Assembly (NCBI RefSeq): GCF_964204865.1
Contig: NC_135251.1
Location: forward strand, 16,182,001-16,246,000
DNA from: Styela clava
Lineage: Eukaryota > Chordata > Ascidiacea > Stolidobranchia > Styelidae
Direction of reading: 5' to 3'
DNA: 64,000 nt
This document shows, in pieces, positions 11,419 to 24,051 of the stretch. The notes under the pieces are model-generated. The model worked only from the letters and a program-made list of their open reading frames with translations, did not search any database and was not told where the DNA came from. Position numbers and translations under genes: made by a program. Position 1 is the stretch's first letter. The number at the start of each line of letters is the position of its first letter.

Positions 11419-13968
11419 GACTAGCATAAAATTAGCTATCAGTGGGCCTTTGAATAGAAATGATGGATTTGAGCATGTGAACAAGTTTGTAAACGCCAAC
11501 TCCCCAAAACACTCTCAAAATCAGAGTTGAAAATTTTTGCAATAGTAAAGTATATATATATATATATAGGGCAAATCTTTCAGGGGTCAAGTGTCGGAAA
11601 CGTCCATTGCGTTTGATTATATTCCCAACACAACAACCTAATCCAGTGGTTCCCAACCCAATCTTTTTCGTTGAATCCTTCTCTTGGTCTACTTTGTAAC
11701 TCAATATTTCTCCATCACTATGTCTAAAAGTACTGTATTCAGTCAATTTAAAATGAGCGAGAGAGAGAGAATTTATTTTTTCGTTTTAGCTGGTGTTATG
11801 CGCAGATGAAACTCCCGCTCTTGTACAGTTTTAGTAGTTTATAATGTGTTCAAATAAGTATTATAATATTAGTGAAGAAAAATATAGGTACCACTACAGC
11901 AAATACAAAAACCCTCTCCAAGAGCGAAAAAATTCCTCCCTGTTGAGGAATGATTCCCCGTTCGGAAACGTTGGTTTGAGCGAAGGAGTTTTTATGTGAA
12001 AAAAACTTCTGATGCAAAACGAGTTGCAACTCTAACTTGGACCCTGTATCCGGAACAAAAGTGTGTTCTCGTTAACTGTACACCCTTCCGATACGGTGAC
12101 TACCGTCAGTAGATGTTAAATGGTCGAAAAACTCCAGAATGAGGTTACAATATCTTTGCATCCATGTATATGTGCACCCGTAAGCTGAACCCGAGACATT
12201 TGTGCTCACGGAATTTGCAACCACAGATTTTAGCACATGCATACAGATTGCACTCAGGGGGATCTCTACCCATGGATATATGAGCCCATGGCCCATTTTC
12301 AGCTGTAAGTAAAGTAAAAAATAATTGAGTGCTATTTTCCACCGAGTTGGGGGAATCCTGATGAATTGCCAACGGCGCCAATCAACTTGTCCCATGTAAA
12401 ACGGCCCTATGGATGCCATTTATTGGCAAAACTAAACAATGGAGTCATACGGTAGGCCAACGTGACAAATTGTATACCCATATCATTTCGTACCCATATA
12501 TTTGATTATCGCTCTCTTGATAGTATTGGATACGAATTGACCTATGGGTTGTTGTGTTATCTTGTTGTTGTTGATCTCCTAGTTAGTATTTCTTTTCTTC
12601 TTCTTGTGAAAAAATTTCTCATCCTCATCAACTACTGGACCAATTGATTTGCAATTTTTAGTGGTTAAAGATTGTATATTTTGCTAGAAGGCTATTGCTT
12701 TAATTTATTCCTAAAATTTCTACGAATCCTACGAGATCTGATATTTCACTCAAAATTTCGCGAAACGAATTCGGCCCTCACCCTATCTGAAAAGTGTGTA
12801 TTTTGCCAGGTAGTACATAATGTTTGGCAACCATTGCTCTAAGAAAATTTGGCTTCTGATTTTGCTGTTAGACCACAGATTACGTCTGTATAGCTCACAC
12901 CTAGATATATTCAATCAATGTATTCATTTCAAATCTTACTATGATCACAAATTTATTCTTGTTTATATATATTTCAATTAGGTCGTTAAATTAGGTCTAT
13001 TAGCAATTAGCATACTGCTAAAAAGAAGAATATTAATTGAATGGGCATCAATTATATTGTAGATTAAGGCCGCGTTATTCAGAACTTTGAAATGAGTAAG
13101 TAATCATTAACAAAAATAGGCTAATTACTGACTTATTATAGTTCCACTTCTCGATATACAATATATATACGCAATTTAAATAAAATGGGATAAATAGTCA
13201 ATAATGACTTTTTCGAAAGTTTTTAAACACGCAAGAGTAGTGAAAATACTTTTAGGTATTCAAATAATGCTTTGAAACATATCTTCTTTGTGAATGATGT
13301 CATGATGAGCAAGATCTCGATTACACGTTGCTGGTAAATTAATTCAGCACGAACTTTTTTTTTAATATGGGAAGAATTTTTTTTTTTTAAGTTTATTCGA
13401 GCACAAAGTTTTACTGATCAGTTTTTGGGTGGAAATGAAAACTTGAAAAAAAAAACCTAGTTTAAATCTATTTTTGTTTTCTTTTTTCTTCCGGTTACAA
13501 ACATTGACGTCAAATCTTTACCAAATTTGTTTCAATCAGTAATAAGCAATTAAAGGGGGGCTCGGTATACGCCCTTTGCATTTCTCTTGACAATTGACGC
13601 ACCACCTTCCAGCTTTTTTCTCTGTACAAAAAAGTTGTAAATTCTACACTTCTGGTTTACATCGACAATGATTAATCACCGATGAATTGAATCTATAAAT
13701 TAAACGTATTGGTTTCGATTTTTTTCGTCGTTGGGACGTTATTGACACCTTGAATAAAACAAGTAGAAAAAACAACGGATAACATGTACTATCTCGATTC
13801 GCGAATAATTTTGAGCGATACCGGGATAAGATCACGCGAAATTGCTTTCTAACCATTGTGACGTAACAAGCTGAAAATATAAATTATTGCGTCAAACGCC
13901 ACGCTGCGGTTAACCGGTTAATTTTACCCGGTTAACGCTTAAAGTGTTTTCACTGAAATTCCGAGCCC
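11419..13968. other. Repeat-rich spacer without a supported gene
   Basis: No gene is recognised. The minus-strand frames at 11432-11746 and 12072-12419 overlap other frames and show no family motif. A hAT-like left end (CAGTGGTTCCCAACC) starts at 11646, and a possible right end (GGCAACCATTG) lies near 12836, but the flanks do not match. A short (GA)n run is at 11758-11770. Near 13911-13940 is the palindrome-rich block GGTTAACCGGTTAA followed by CCCGGTTAAC. Confidence 0.35.
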
Positions 13969-14125
13969 TACATCTAACGTTAGCTTTACTGTCGTTAAAT
14001 TATTCAAAATCGAACCAAGATTTGCCCAATACGCTCTGTCCCGGCTTTTCGTTTCATATATGGTAAGCCTGGTACTTTTTCTTTTATGCCATTTCCTCAG
14101 AACATTAACTGTTCTAATCTATACG
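13969..14125. repeat. Dispersed repeat, copy 1 of a local duplication
   Basis: Starting at ACATCTAACGTTAGC, this segment is closely similar to 14623-14827 in the same orientation. Shared blocks are TCGTTAAATTATTCAAAAT, GAACCAAGATTTGCCCAAT, CTGTCCCG, TAAGCCTGG and AACTGTTCTAAT. This copy lacks about 37 bp that copy 2 has after TTCAAAAT. Confidence 0.75.
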
Positions 14126-14622
14126 TGTAAATCATTTTGATGTAAAAGTTTCTTTGTTGAACTGAAAAACCTGGATTGACTCGTCAATATGTTGCAATAT
14201 CTTTATTGTTCAGAGAGAGAGAGAGAGAGGTTATAATATTTTGCGTTTTGTTCTTGGTCGGCCTACTTTTCGTTGACACAATGGTAAGTAACATATGGCA
14301 GAGGCGCAGAAAGGTGAAGCCGGTAGTGGAAGTTGAAATCGTGTAGTGAATCACATTCAATAATTATCCCATTACCAGCACTGACTTCCTGTGTAGTTAT
14401 TAGAATTTATTCGTTTGACAGATGTGACAAACTCCCGCAAGGAGGTTTCAAATTCATCGTTAGCAAAGTAGTTATCATGACGAAACATGCAGATTTGTGT
14501 AATAGTGAAGTGCTTTTTGTCCACGAATTTCACATATGTATCGATGTGTTATTATGTTGTTCTTGTTGATAATTCTTCCTATTGTTATTATTATCGCTTT
14601 TCTCATTTCAATACGTCAATTT

Positions 14623-14827
14623 AACATCTAACGTTTGCTGTACTGTCGTCAAATTATTCAAAATGACGTTTTCCAATGAGTTGACTATTACTAAGCCTCA
14701 GAATCGAACCAAGATTTGCCCAATTCGAACTGTCCCGTTTTTTTGTTTTATATATATATATATAATAAGCCTGGATAAACTCTTTCTTCGACGTCATTTC
14801 CTCAAAACATCAACTGTTCTAATTTAT
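14623..14827. repeat. Dispersed repeat, copy 2 of a local duplication
   Basis: Paired with 13969-14125 (see there). This copy keeps an extra 37-bp stretch (from GACGTTTTCC to AAGCCTCA) and has a (TA)n expansion near 14750. A (GA)n run at 14212-14228 lies between the two copies. Confidence 0.75.
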
Positions 14828-16481
14828 GCATAGGCCAACAATTGTGGCATAACAATATGGCAGTCTTTCTCACGGAACTTGTGAAGTGAGTCGTAGATGA
14901 AAAGACTGCTTCCAGTTACATAAAAAATATTTCTATTGATATTAAATAATAATAAAATATTTATCAGTGCCATACTGTGTGACCGGGACATTTGAGTCAA
15001 CCGGCCGGGACAACGAGACAGCTTGTCAAAATCGGGACTGTCCCAGCTTAACCGGGACGTATAGCAAGCATATCCAGGAATAATAGATGTTTCAACCAAA
15101 CATTATGCGGAGTACCTACAGATTTTATTATTTAGTTTGCGTGAACAATGTATTCAACTGGAATGCGCAGTCGCGTTAGGGTTGTAATCTGGCATATGAA
15201 TCAAAAATATGAGTTCTGACCATTCCTAATCTTAAGAAATCATTCATTGGAAGTAGATCAACAGTTAAAATGCCTAAAATAACTACGTGGCTTGGTGCAA
15301 AAAAGCATAATATAAATGAAGTATCCAACTAAACTATTTTCATCACTTTACAGAGTTCAGATCTCTGATTTTTTATAAGCCTGTACAAACAGGCCCACGA
15401 GCCATCTGTAAGCCTGATGGTTGGCTCATTTAGTCTCTGGTGAGCGTTGCTGGTCGGTTAACTGCCAAAGTCACAGCCACCAGCAAAAACAGTATTCTGA
15501 AAATTAAAATTCCCCACCTCATGAATTTTAATAATAAGATCGTAGAGTGTCGCTGCTTCATAACCAGCTTTGGGTCCCCAAGTAAAATTGAATAAGTTCC
15601 TGTCCCCAGTTAACTTGAGTCCTCTCTCCGAGTCCATTTTGCGTGACATACTTCTAACCATCACTAATCACTGACCAACAACTCCCAAAACGTCAATTAA
15701 ACCATTGTGATCTGACCGCTGTCGGATGTGGAGTGATATTGGACGATGGGATAACTGGATGGAGTCGAAGAGCAATTTTGGACCAAAATAAGAATGTTGA
15801 ACTTTATTATACAAACCTTCGGATTAATCCGAATGGACTGCAATTGTCGTGGTTCTCGAGAGAAATACAAACAAGTGGTCAGAACAATGAAAACACCCTG
15901 TGATAGTAGTAAATCAATACTTTATTTAATGCAAAGAATGGCCTTTGTTCATCCTTATATGCAACAATATAACTGGCTTTAAATTTTGATATCTGCATGT
16001 ATGCGTTTTTTAGCGTTTGTTTGTTGTGTTTGTTTTTCATTGTCTCCAATCGCATATATATAATCATTGCCCGAATGCATTGGCTTGGCTGAAACGTGCT
16101 TGTGTCCGACGCTCGTTTCTTCACTTTTCTTCGACACGAAACGCCCGCCGAGGCTTCCACTGCTGATCATCAAGTCTTTTCATAAATATTATTATGTGTG
16201 TCAATTTCGGTGAACAAGCACATGAATTACACGTTATAAACTTTATTCTTAAGGTTCGCTCGTTTTCCAGGCATTCTGTCATAAGATGTATTCGCTTCAT
16301 TGAGTGTTAAGTTAAGCAATATGTCACAGCAGACTACTGTACAGTACTCCGGTACTTACGACAGTCGTATTCAAAAAAAAATCACTTCTCCTATTAACTG
16401 CTTGAAAAAGTTCAGTTTCGCGTTACGTGAAGACTGCCTAATTACGCACACAAAGCGCATATATTGTATATATATATAGCC
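14828..16481. other. Spacer with two opposed ORF fragments, no confirmed gene
   Basis: Two frames look more protein-like than the rest but lack gene context. On the minus strand, 15458-15664 includes LFNFTWGPKAGYEAATLYDL. On the plus strand, an open frame at 15658-15894 includes CGVILDDGITGWSRRAILDQ. They overlap by only a few bases and point in opposite directions. I recognise neither. Repeated GGGACTGTCCC-like and CCGGGAC motifs at 14985-15060 look like repeat debris. Confidence 0.3.
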
Positions 16482-16803
16482 TACCGCAATTCCCCGAAAA
16501 TGAAACTTATTGGTCTTATTTCAATTTTCTTCCGAAAATAACTCTAGAGATTTTTAAGTATACAAAATATGAAAACCAATATTCATTTACTTTTTTACGT
16601 TTTTATTCGAAATAACTGCAAAACATAGATTATATCAATGACATTAAACATATCAATCATTTAAAACATGTAGGAGAGATTTCTTGCTGTCGACTAGGTA
16701 AAAAAAAATTCGCGGTATTGACTAGGTCTTATTTTAAAGGGAGGGTTGATATTAAAATCATATTTAAAAGTCAGGCTAGGTCTTATTTTCAGTGAAACAC
16801 GGT
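16482..16803. mobile_element. MITE with ends like TACCGTGTTTCCCCGAAAATAA
   Basis: The left part reads ATTCCCCGAAAATGAAAC then GGTCTTATTT. The right part reads GGTCTTATTTTCAGTGAAAC then ACGGTAC. Each is roughly the reverse complement of the other, giving degraded terminal inverted repeats around a non-coding core of about 320 bp. Related fragments occur near 5325-5365. Confidence 0.6.
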
Positions 16804-17567
16804 ACATATCCCAGTTCAGTGTTTGTTTGTTTTTGTTTTTTTTAATATTATTTTTTTTATTGCAATAAACAATATTAGAATATCAGCAATCCATCAATCC
16901 AGTGTTAAAACAGCACTTGTTATTTTGGAATTATAGTCCCACTTTCCGAATGCATTAAAAACCGGTGACTATCATGTGATGTCAATCATGTGAAAACATA
17001 TATATCAATAATTTGCGTTCGATCTGTTAAAAGCCGCTAGCTGCGTGCGTTTTGATGATGGGTTGTTCCTGCGTTCTCTATTCTTTTTGTGTCTTGGTAT
17101 ATTGTATTGTATATTATTGTATACAATAATGGCTAAATGCAGGGATGGGGTTTCTTGTGCTTGTTGCGCAAAACTGTTTGGAGTGAGATAAAGTCTGAAA
17201 GTTAAGTCAGTACCGGTACGGTACCGTAAGTCCAGCAGTCGCAAATTCCTGAATTCAGTTCGTTCTGTCTTTAGACTTTGAGAATAGTTGAGTAGTTACC
17301 GTAGTCCATAGATAGGGACAGGGAATAAAATAAGAAAAACATATCCATATGTCCAAGTTAACAGCTAAATTCTTTCTGTGCTTGTACCGGTGCATACCGG
17401 TAGGCCTATCAGCCTATTCACTAATTCAGCTAATACCGGTACTGTATTACTGTATTATGGAAATACCACTACTAGGCTATATCTTCCGATTTCAGAATCT
17501 TTTGAACTTGTAACTTACAGACTTAATAAAGCAATACTGGTAATATCCACACCTTCTTATTGGAATC
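16804..17567. promoter_or_regulatory. Upstream region of the V-ATPase E gene
   Basis: The stretch before the V-ATPase start codon contains unusual GGTACC-rich palindromes (ACCGGTACGGTACCGT at about 17211-17227) and further CCGGT motifs at 17386-17440. I see no clear TATA box at a convincing distance. Calling it the promoter rests on position alone. Confidence 0.35.
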
Positions 17568-20500
17568 ATGGGTCTCAGTGATGCAGATGTTAAGAAGCAG
17601 GTATGAAAACGCATTGATATCCAAATATATTCTAAGTTTTACTTTCAGACTTTGTACTGTTATAATACACTAATAGATTAATGAATAACATTTCTTAAAT
17701 ATTAGCTACTCATATCAGTATATGTGTATATACTGCACTACTACACTAGCAGTATCATTTAATTTCGTATATCAGTATATCAGTTTAAAAGCATTGCATT
17801 CTATGTGGGCTCAATTTCCTGGAAAAATATTTGTCTATTGAATAAAGTTTCAGTTATAGATAAGAATCTCTTGTCACTGCTGCACTATTGCATGAACTTT
17901 ATTATGATTTGTTGTTGGCGCCCTATACGTATGTGAGAGGGTTGAGTACCATAATAGTAGTAGTTATCTACTGCAAACTGAGCCGTTTCATACTTGAATC
18001 GTTTTATTTTACATTGCCACATTCAGATTGACCATATGATTGCATTCATTGTGCAAGAGGCAGATGAGAAAGCGGACGAAATTGATGCCAAAGTATAAAT
18101 TTTGAACATTCTCAAATATATAACTTAAGTTTAGATAAAATAAGATTATTTATTAAATTATATGAGTGGAACAATATTCAAATTTCATTTATGAATAATT
18201 GAGTATTCTAGATTTTGGTCTCCCAACAATTTTTGATTTCAGATGATCTAAATGTGTTGGATTCTTAGCATTATCATATGTTGCTATCCGGAATATAATA
18301 ACATTTATTGTCTTTTATTATATTCTGTATTGTATCAATTCAGAATATGCATACAAAATAATTTACACTGAAATATCTTAACGACGTGTATATCCTATCC
18401 CAGTGTTGTTTTAATGTGTTTTCATGCCTTCACGACGAACAAGGCTTTTTACAAATAATCATTGATAAATAGGAGCTACGATTTGGAAATGTACCAGAAT
18501 CGTTTCCATTGCCATCCAAATTGATTGCATTAGTCTATTGTTTGTGAACAAGAGAAATCAAAATAACATGGGATGTTTATAGAAATCTTCTGTGCTAATA
18601 TCCATAATTTGTTAGTATTGAATATTGGGTTAATCTTTTCAGGCTGAAGAAGAATTTCAGATTGAGAAGGGTAGGCTTGTTCAACAGCAGCGTCAAAAAA
18701 TTATGGAATTTTATAACAAGAAAGAAAAACAGCTTGAACAACAAAGAAGAATGTAAATATATAATGGACTTATATTTATGTTTAATGATTTTTCATTGAA
18801 ATTTTTTCGTTTTTCATTTTACTAGCTCACCTCAGTTTTGTTTTATAATAAAGCACTGTCTATACTAGTTCTGGTCTATTTCTTTCAAATATATGGATAT
18901 CAAATTGATTTGAAAAGATAATAAAATCAAAACAAATAGATAATAGCAATAAAAATGAGTGTAGCCATTAGCCAATAAAATTGTTACATGTGTAAGGAAG
19001 TGTCTTCTGATAAGGTTAGAATGTAAAAAAGTTGCTTTCATCTGAATATTTTCACTGGGTAATAACAGTTGTCCACATCATTTATGGTAATCCAATGCAC
19101 TCACTTTCATCTGGTTTCCTGCTTATTACCGATCCCTTGGGCGATTTCTTTATAATCATCTTACTGAGCTAATTTCCATTCTGTTTGGTATTTAATTTTG
19201 TCATATAGTGTGTACCATATTTTGATATTCAAAATTGAGTAATTTATGGTTTAAATTTGTTAGAAGATTAGTTAGAGGAAGTTAATAGCACTATATATAA
19301 ATTAAATATGTGGATGTTCAAAACAATCAGTGTATTCGATAAATTCCCATTTATAATTCCTAATCTGAATTAAGACTAAACCCCATATCCTGCTTCTGCT
19401 ATTAATTTGTAGTAATTTGTACTTTTTTCTCTTTACAGACAACAATCTCAACTGGTGAATTCCGCTCGACTGTCTATGTTGAAAAAGAGAGAAGAGTATA
19501 TTGATGTATGATTGAACTCATCTCTGTTTTAGCTAAATAACAAATAAAAAATCAGTAAAGTAGTCCAAAAAAATATGGATCGTGCCTGGCCTACTCCACC
19601 ACCTCCTCCACTCTTTATACCCTCACTATGCTCTTAACTTTACATTCTCTGTAAATGAATGGCCCTACATGACCAATATATTATATCACAGATCACAGTA
19701 TATCATGTTATGCATGTGAGCCCTTGTGCATTTATTAGGCTGTGTGTTATATCAACAAAAAGTCGAAATTCTTTATATTTTACAATATTTTATGGATGTT
19801 TATTTTGTTCATAGAAAATTTTAGAGGAAGCTCGAGATGGTCTTGGTGAAATTCGTAAAAATCCGCAGCAATATCTTGAACTTTTGGAAGGATTAATTTC
19901 CCAAGGATTGTTTCAAATCCTAGAAGGCGACATTGCCTTAAATTGCAAAAGAGATGATCTCCAAGCTGTCAGAGTGAGTTCGTGTTTAGGGATGTTCAAA
20001 AATCTGTTGTTGGAACGAAGTCTGAAATTAGTGCAATCGAATTTAGTTTTCAGGAAATTACTTTTAAGAATGGTCATGGATAGCTCATACATCAGGGGTC
20101 GGCAACCTACAGCCAGAAGATTCGAGTAATATAATTCGGCCCGCGACGTTTCACTGAATTATAGTAACAAAACAGCTGTTTTGACGATTATATTCTTTAC
20201 GTAACATAATTTATTGTGAGACACGTGTAAACAAAATTATATTATAACCTAACAAGAATATTATTTACAATTACTAATTTAAAGAGTCTATGATTTAATA
20301 ATAGTTAGACAAATGGCAACAAAACACAGAAAAGTTGATGCTAAGTGTAGTTGGCGCTGAAAATATTCAAATGGAATTTTTAGAGATGCAATGCAATGAG
20401 GAAATAAACCTAGATTCTATTCGAGAGATGTATCACTGCTTGATCTTTATCATAAAAAGTGTCATCCTTTGGGTTTCCAACTTCCTAAAAATATGTGCGG

Positions 20501-22032
20501 CCCGCTAATGACTTGCAACACTTAATTTTGGCCCCCGGAGCGACAAAAGGTTGCCGCCCCCTGTCATACATGGATCAACGAGATTATAAATTATAATGCT
20601 TTGTAAATATTAATAATGTCAAAAATATTCCAGTATGATTTTTTTCAAATCTAAAATGAATGAAAACATAAGGTCTTGAACAATCTGTTTTCATTATATA
20701 TCTACAGTTTTCTTCTATTTTATCTCAATCTAGCGTGAAATAAGAATGAAGCGTTCCTCAATTTCTCTATTTATTTTTCATTCTACTTTCTTTTATCTCA
20801 TAGCAAGCAATACCCAAAGCAGTTGAACGCTTCTATGAATCTTCTGGTATAAAAGCAAAGATTATTGTTAATGAAAACCAGTTTCTTGGTGGAGATGTAT
20901 CAGGAGGTGTTGTCATGTCTGCACATGGCGGTAGAATAAAAGTAGAAAACACATTAGAATCCAGGCTTAATCTCGTTAGCAAACAGGTAAGTAATCAATG
21001 AAGATGTAACTTAGATAGATCATAATTACTTTAAAATCTGAAAAATGTATTTAAAATCTATATACTGTTTGTATCAGCTGAAGCTAGTATTCAGCATATT
21101 TACATAAAATTGCTGTCATCACATATCAGAGACAATGTTATTGAATCCCACTCAGAGCCAGACCACATCGTCTCAAGTTCTCAGATATTCTCTAGGCCAG
21201 TGGTCGGTAAAAGTTTTTTAAGTGATGCCCAAAAGGTAAAATGGAAAAGGTTTCAATCAAGGCCCAACTACCTAGCTTGTTTCTGCTAAGACTTATTAAG
21301 GACATTCCGAATGCCATGAACACAAACCAAGCCAGCAAATATTCCTGAACAACCGAACATAGCGGTACACGGCGTTAGCTTGTGCAATTTCATTCATGCG
21401 ATAGAATAACCATATACATGAGAATGATAATATCAGAATAGTTGCATTGTCGATACTATAGATGAAATGTACGCAATGTATGATCGTTTGGTATATGAAC
21501 AAGAACCATTTGGCAAAAAATTTATATGTAATGTTGGATATATAGAAGTTTATTGTGTGTCGCTGGCCATAATTATAAATTATTGAAGGCTCACCAGAAA
21601 ATGCCTGTGGCCCACAGTTTGTCGACCACTGCTCTAGTCTAAACTAAAGTAATTCCTATCCTAACCTTCGAGTTATGAAGTCTCTAGTGATCCAACACCT
21701 TGGTCAGATTGTAGGTTTGATCAAGACAACTCAAAAAATACATCCATTAGTATAAACATCAGGAGTTAAAAAATATTCTTTTGGTCTATCAGGTGAAAAA
21801 AAATTTCATGGGGTGTTTCACATCTGTACTTCGTGCTGTGTAGGCAGGGGATTCACACGCAAGTTTTGTCTCAAATTTACAGTTTTTCTACAAATATACC
21901 TAATTGTTCTCTGTAAAATGGATTTCTTTCATTGTATATCACTAATTTTGGATGTGTCCTTACATTCAGATGATGCCAGAAACAAGAGAAACATTGTTTG
22001 GACAGAATAGAAACCGGAAGTTCATGGACTGA
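17568..22032 (+). CDS. ATP6V1E1: V-type proton ATPase subunit E
   Basis: Seven exons join in frame: 17568-17600, 18027-18092, 18643-18752, 19439-19505, 19815-19973, 20804-20986 and 21970-22032. They give 226 aa, the same length as the human subunit. All introns are GT-AG. Subunit E forms the peripheral stalk with subunit G, holding the catalytic V1 head against rotation so that ATP hydrolysis pumps protons across vesicle membranes. Family signatures are [19 protein letters not shown] at the N-terminus, the long charged helix (residues ~25-90, with [20 protein letters not shown]), the conserved block from [12 protein letters not shown], and the C-terminal globular part ([20 protein letters not shown]). 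AATAAA at 22304 may end the message. Introns hold hAT elements at 20093 and 21198. Gene identity is very secure; E1 versus E2 is a vertebrate split and does not apply. Confidence 0.97.
20093..20563. mobile_element. hAT MITE in V-ATPase E intron
   Basis: TIRs CAGGGGTCGGCAACC (left) and GGTTGCCGCCCCCTG (right) are bounded by a perfect 8-bp target duplication TCATACAT (20085-20092 and 20564-20571). The 471-bp body contains the CGGCCCGC and GGCCCCCGGAGCGAC motifs near its ends that are common in hAT derivatives. No transposase is present. It lies in the intron between exons 5 and 6. Confidence 0.92.
21198..21631. mobile_element. hAT MITE in last V-ATPase E intron
   Basis: Ends CAGTGGTCGGTAAA and (reverse complement of right end) CAGTGGTCGACAAA form TIRs. 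Flanks CTCTAGGC (21190-21197) and CTCTAGTC (21632-21639) match at 7 of 8 bases. The 434-bp body is non-coding, and the minus-strand frame inside it (21296-21502) is chance. Confidence 0.85.
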
Positions 22033-24032
22033 CTTGCATTTTCGTTATTCTTTCCAAAATTAGATCAATATAATAATATTATATTTTGTGTTCAATGACT
22101 TTCAGTGCTCTTGGTGACCACAGGGATAACTCTATACCTTTCATTATTTATAATATAATAATGAAATACCCAATAATCAGGAAATTGTTTGTGTGACACT
22201 TATTGTTCATTATTATAGTATAATGATTATAAAGATGCGTGTTAAACCATTTATTTTTTTCAATTTTGTGCTGGCAGCTGTTTTAAACTTGTCTAACATT
22301 CCAAATAAAGTAAATGAGTTTGCTTCAGTCTGAGGAACTTATGTTTTGAATCTAAATCATAAGTGATGTTTAAGTGCAACGTGCCATCTGCTATTTTTGT
22401 ATATGCTGTTTGACTACTTTGCTCTTAATCAATCAATCTCTAGTGATTTGTTTGTCATTATTGATCCAGTATACAATATATTGTTGTTTGTACTGTTAAA
22501 ATTCCAGACTTTGTTCGTCCCCTCCTGCTGACTTTTTATTTATCCATATTCGAACAGTTAATGGCTATACATGGTGGAGGAGTAAAAAGTCTATGATGGA
22601 CCCTCATGTTTCGAGATATTACAAGTTGTATTCATCGTATTTGGGCTGTCCTGTTGTGCAATGTTGAAACAAGTTCCTATATAAGTACATTATTCCTATT
22701 GTTTTTTTATTGTATCATTAAACGTCGCCTAGAATTGTTCTTCTCTTTATTTTGGGGGTTATTAAATGTTAGGATGGTGGAGTGGCTCCAGTTTATCCAC
22801 GAATTTCGTTTGTGGTTTCTTGCACTACCTGAAGAGGATTCTGCGCAGTAATGTGTGAAACTGAGAAAACTTTGTGTCAAATTATATACGGTAAATTCGA
22901 CTGACTACGATCGTCATGAGTAAATTCGCCTCGTGGCGTTCTTTGCGCTCCACTTTGTCTTCGTAAGAGCTAAAATCTCGTAAAACAAACTATCAATATA
23001 AAGTGTATTCGTAGCCTCTGTGTAATTGAATAGGTATTTATCCCAGACCTAGTTTTGGTGTACTACATACGTACCGGTACATATTTGGCAGGGCTGCCAA
23101 GTAGAATGGGAAGTATGTGTAATAATAAAAATTTATGAACAAGAAACTTCCGTTATAGGGTGAACATATGTATTTCGGGAGAGGAAAGTGATAAGTTGGC
23201 TTAATCATATGGCGAACCAAGGCCTCTCGCCCGGTTACCAATCTAGTTCGGGTATGGGATTAGTTACCGTAGCCAGTTATTTGTTTCCGGAAGCATGGAC
23301 TTAGTGGTGGAGGAGTCGTGACCAGCGATTACGCGAACCAAAGCCTATATATACCTGACGCGAACCACCCTACGGCGGCGAGGAGTCCAGCAATCCTCAT
23401 GTACGTAGCCATCCGCGCATGGGAATCGAACCTGCGAACCCACGCAGGGTAATTAGGGGTGCGGTGGCGAGCTTATTCCTAACGCTTAGCACGATGCGTC
23501 ACACCGCCGAGCCATTATATTGTGGAGTCATGGAGTGTTGTGTTTGATGTCTATATTAGTTTAACATCAGTCAGCGACAAAACTGCAGTGCCTCTTTAAT
23601 TGGGGGCTTCCAAAGTAAAACAATATTGGTCGACATTAACAGACATGAAAGTAAATGTTCATAATATACAATGTACAAATATTGCAGTTTTCATATATTT
23701 TATACTACAGGAATATTATATTTTCCGAAATGTTAGAGTGTTTTTGCAGTGTAGGCTGTTTCGCCTACGCATTACTTTCGCATTTGTGTAATATTTTCAA
23801 TGCATCTGTGGAAAGCATCAATCCTTGTTTTTAATAAATCATACAAGGCCCTCACAATATTGTTGTTGCTCCACGGCGCCCACGGACGACGCAACTAAAT
23901 AGCGTCTGTAGAATTACCAACCAACGAAGTACCCTGGGCGTTTACAGTTATACATTATTCCGCATTCGATTTCCATAAATATTAAAGTAAGGATCGTGGT
24001 TAGCGCAGCACAACGCGGTTACACATTCCGCA
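22033..24032. other. Intergenic region between V-ATPase E and ZMYND8
   Basis: No gene is supported. It contains the V-ATPase 3' end, one full SINE (23167-23513, minus), and several plus-strand open frames without recognisable domains (21813-22010, 22606-22851). The ZMYND8 promoter should lie at its right end, just before 24033. Confidence 0.45.
23167..23513 (-). repeat. tRNA-derived SINE, family A
   Basis: Read on the minus strand, the head begins GGCTCGGCGGTGTGACGCA and includes a B-box-like GGTTCGATTCCC within a tRNA-like 5' region of about 80 bp. It is followed by a body shared with 47510-47797 (minus), 33496-33792 (plus), 46912-47061 (minus, body only) and 53278-53415 (plus, partial). 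The shared tail includes ATTAAGCCAACTTATC. Confidence 0.8.
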
Positions 24033-24051
24033 ATGGACAAGGTGGCAGAAG
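24033..24051 (+). CDS. ZMYND8: Candidate first coding exon of ZMYND8 gene
   Basis: ATG GAC AAG GTG GCA GAA G precedes the donor GTGGGT. It ends in phase 1, and the next exon's acceptor (TTTGCTCAG before 25576) supplies AT, making GAT and continuing as SKPLEQEK. The fit in phase and the good donor are the only support. The frame upstream of 25576 has a stop at 25533, so an upstream exon of some kind is required for an ATG start. Confidence 0.5.

Noticed and set aside
12072-12419. 115-codon minus-strand frame with hydrophobic and Cys residues
   Set aside because: It overlaps a second frame of 78 codons on the same strand, has no family motif and no splice context, and lies in repeat-rich spacer.
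11646-12836. Possible 1.2-kb hAT element
   Set aside because: Ends CAGTGGTTCCCAACC and GGCAACCATTG look related, but the flanking octamers do not match and the interior shows nothing that links them.
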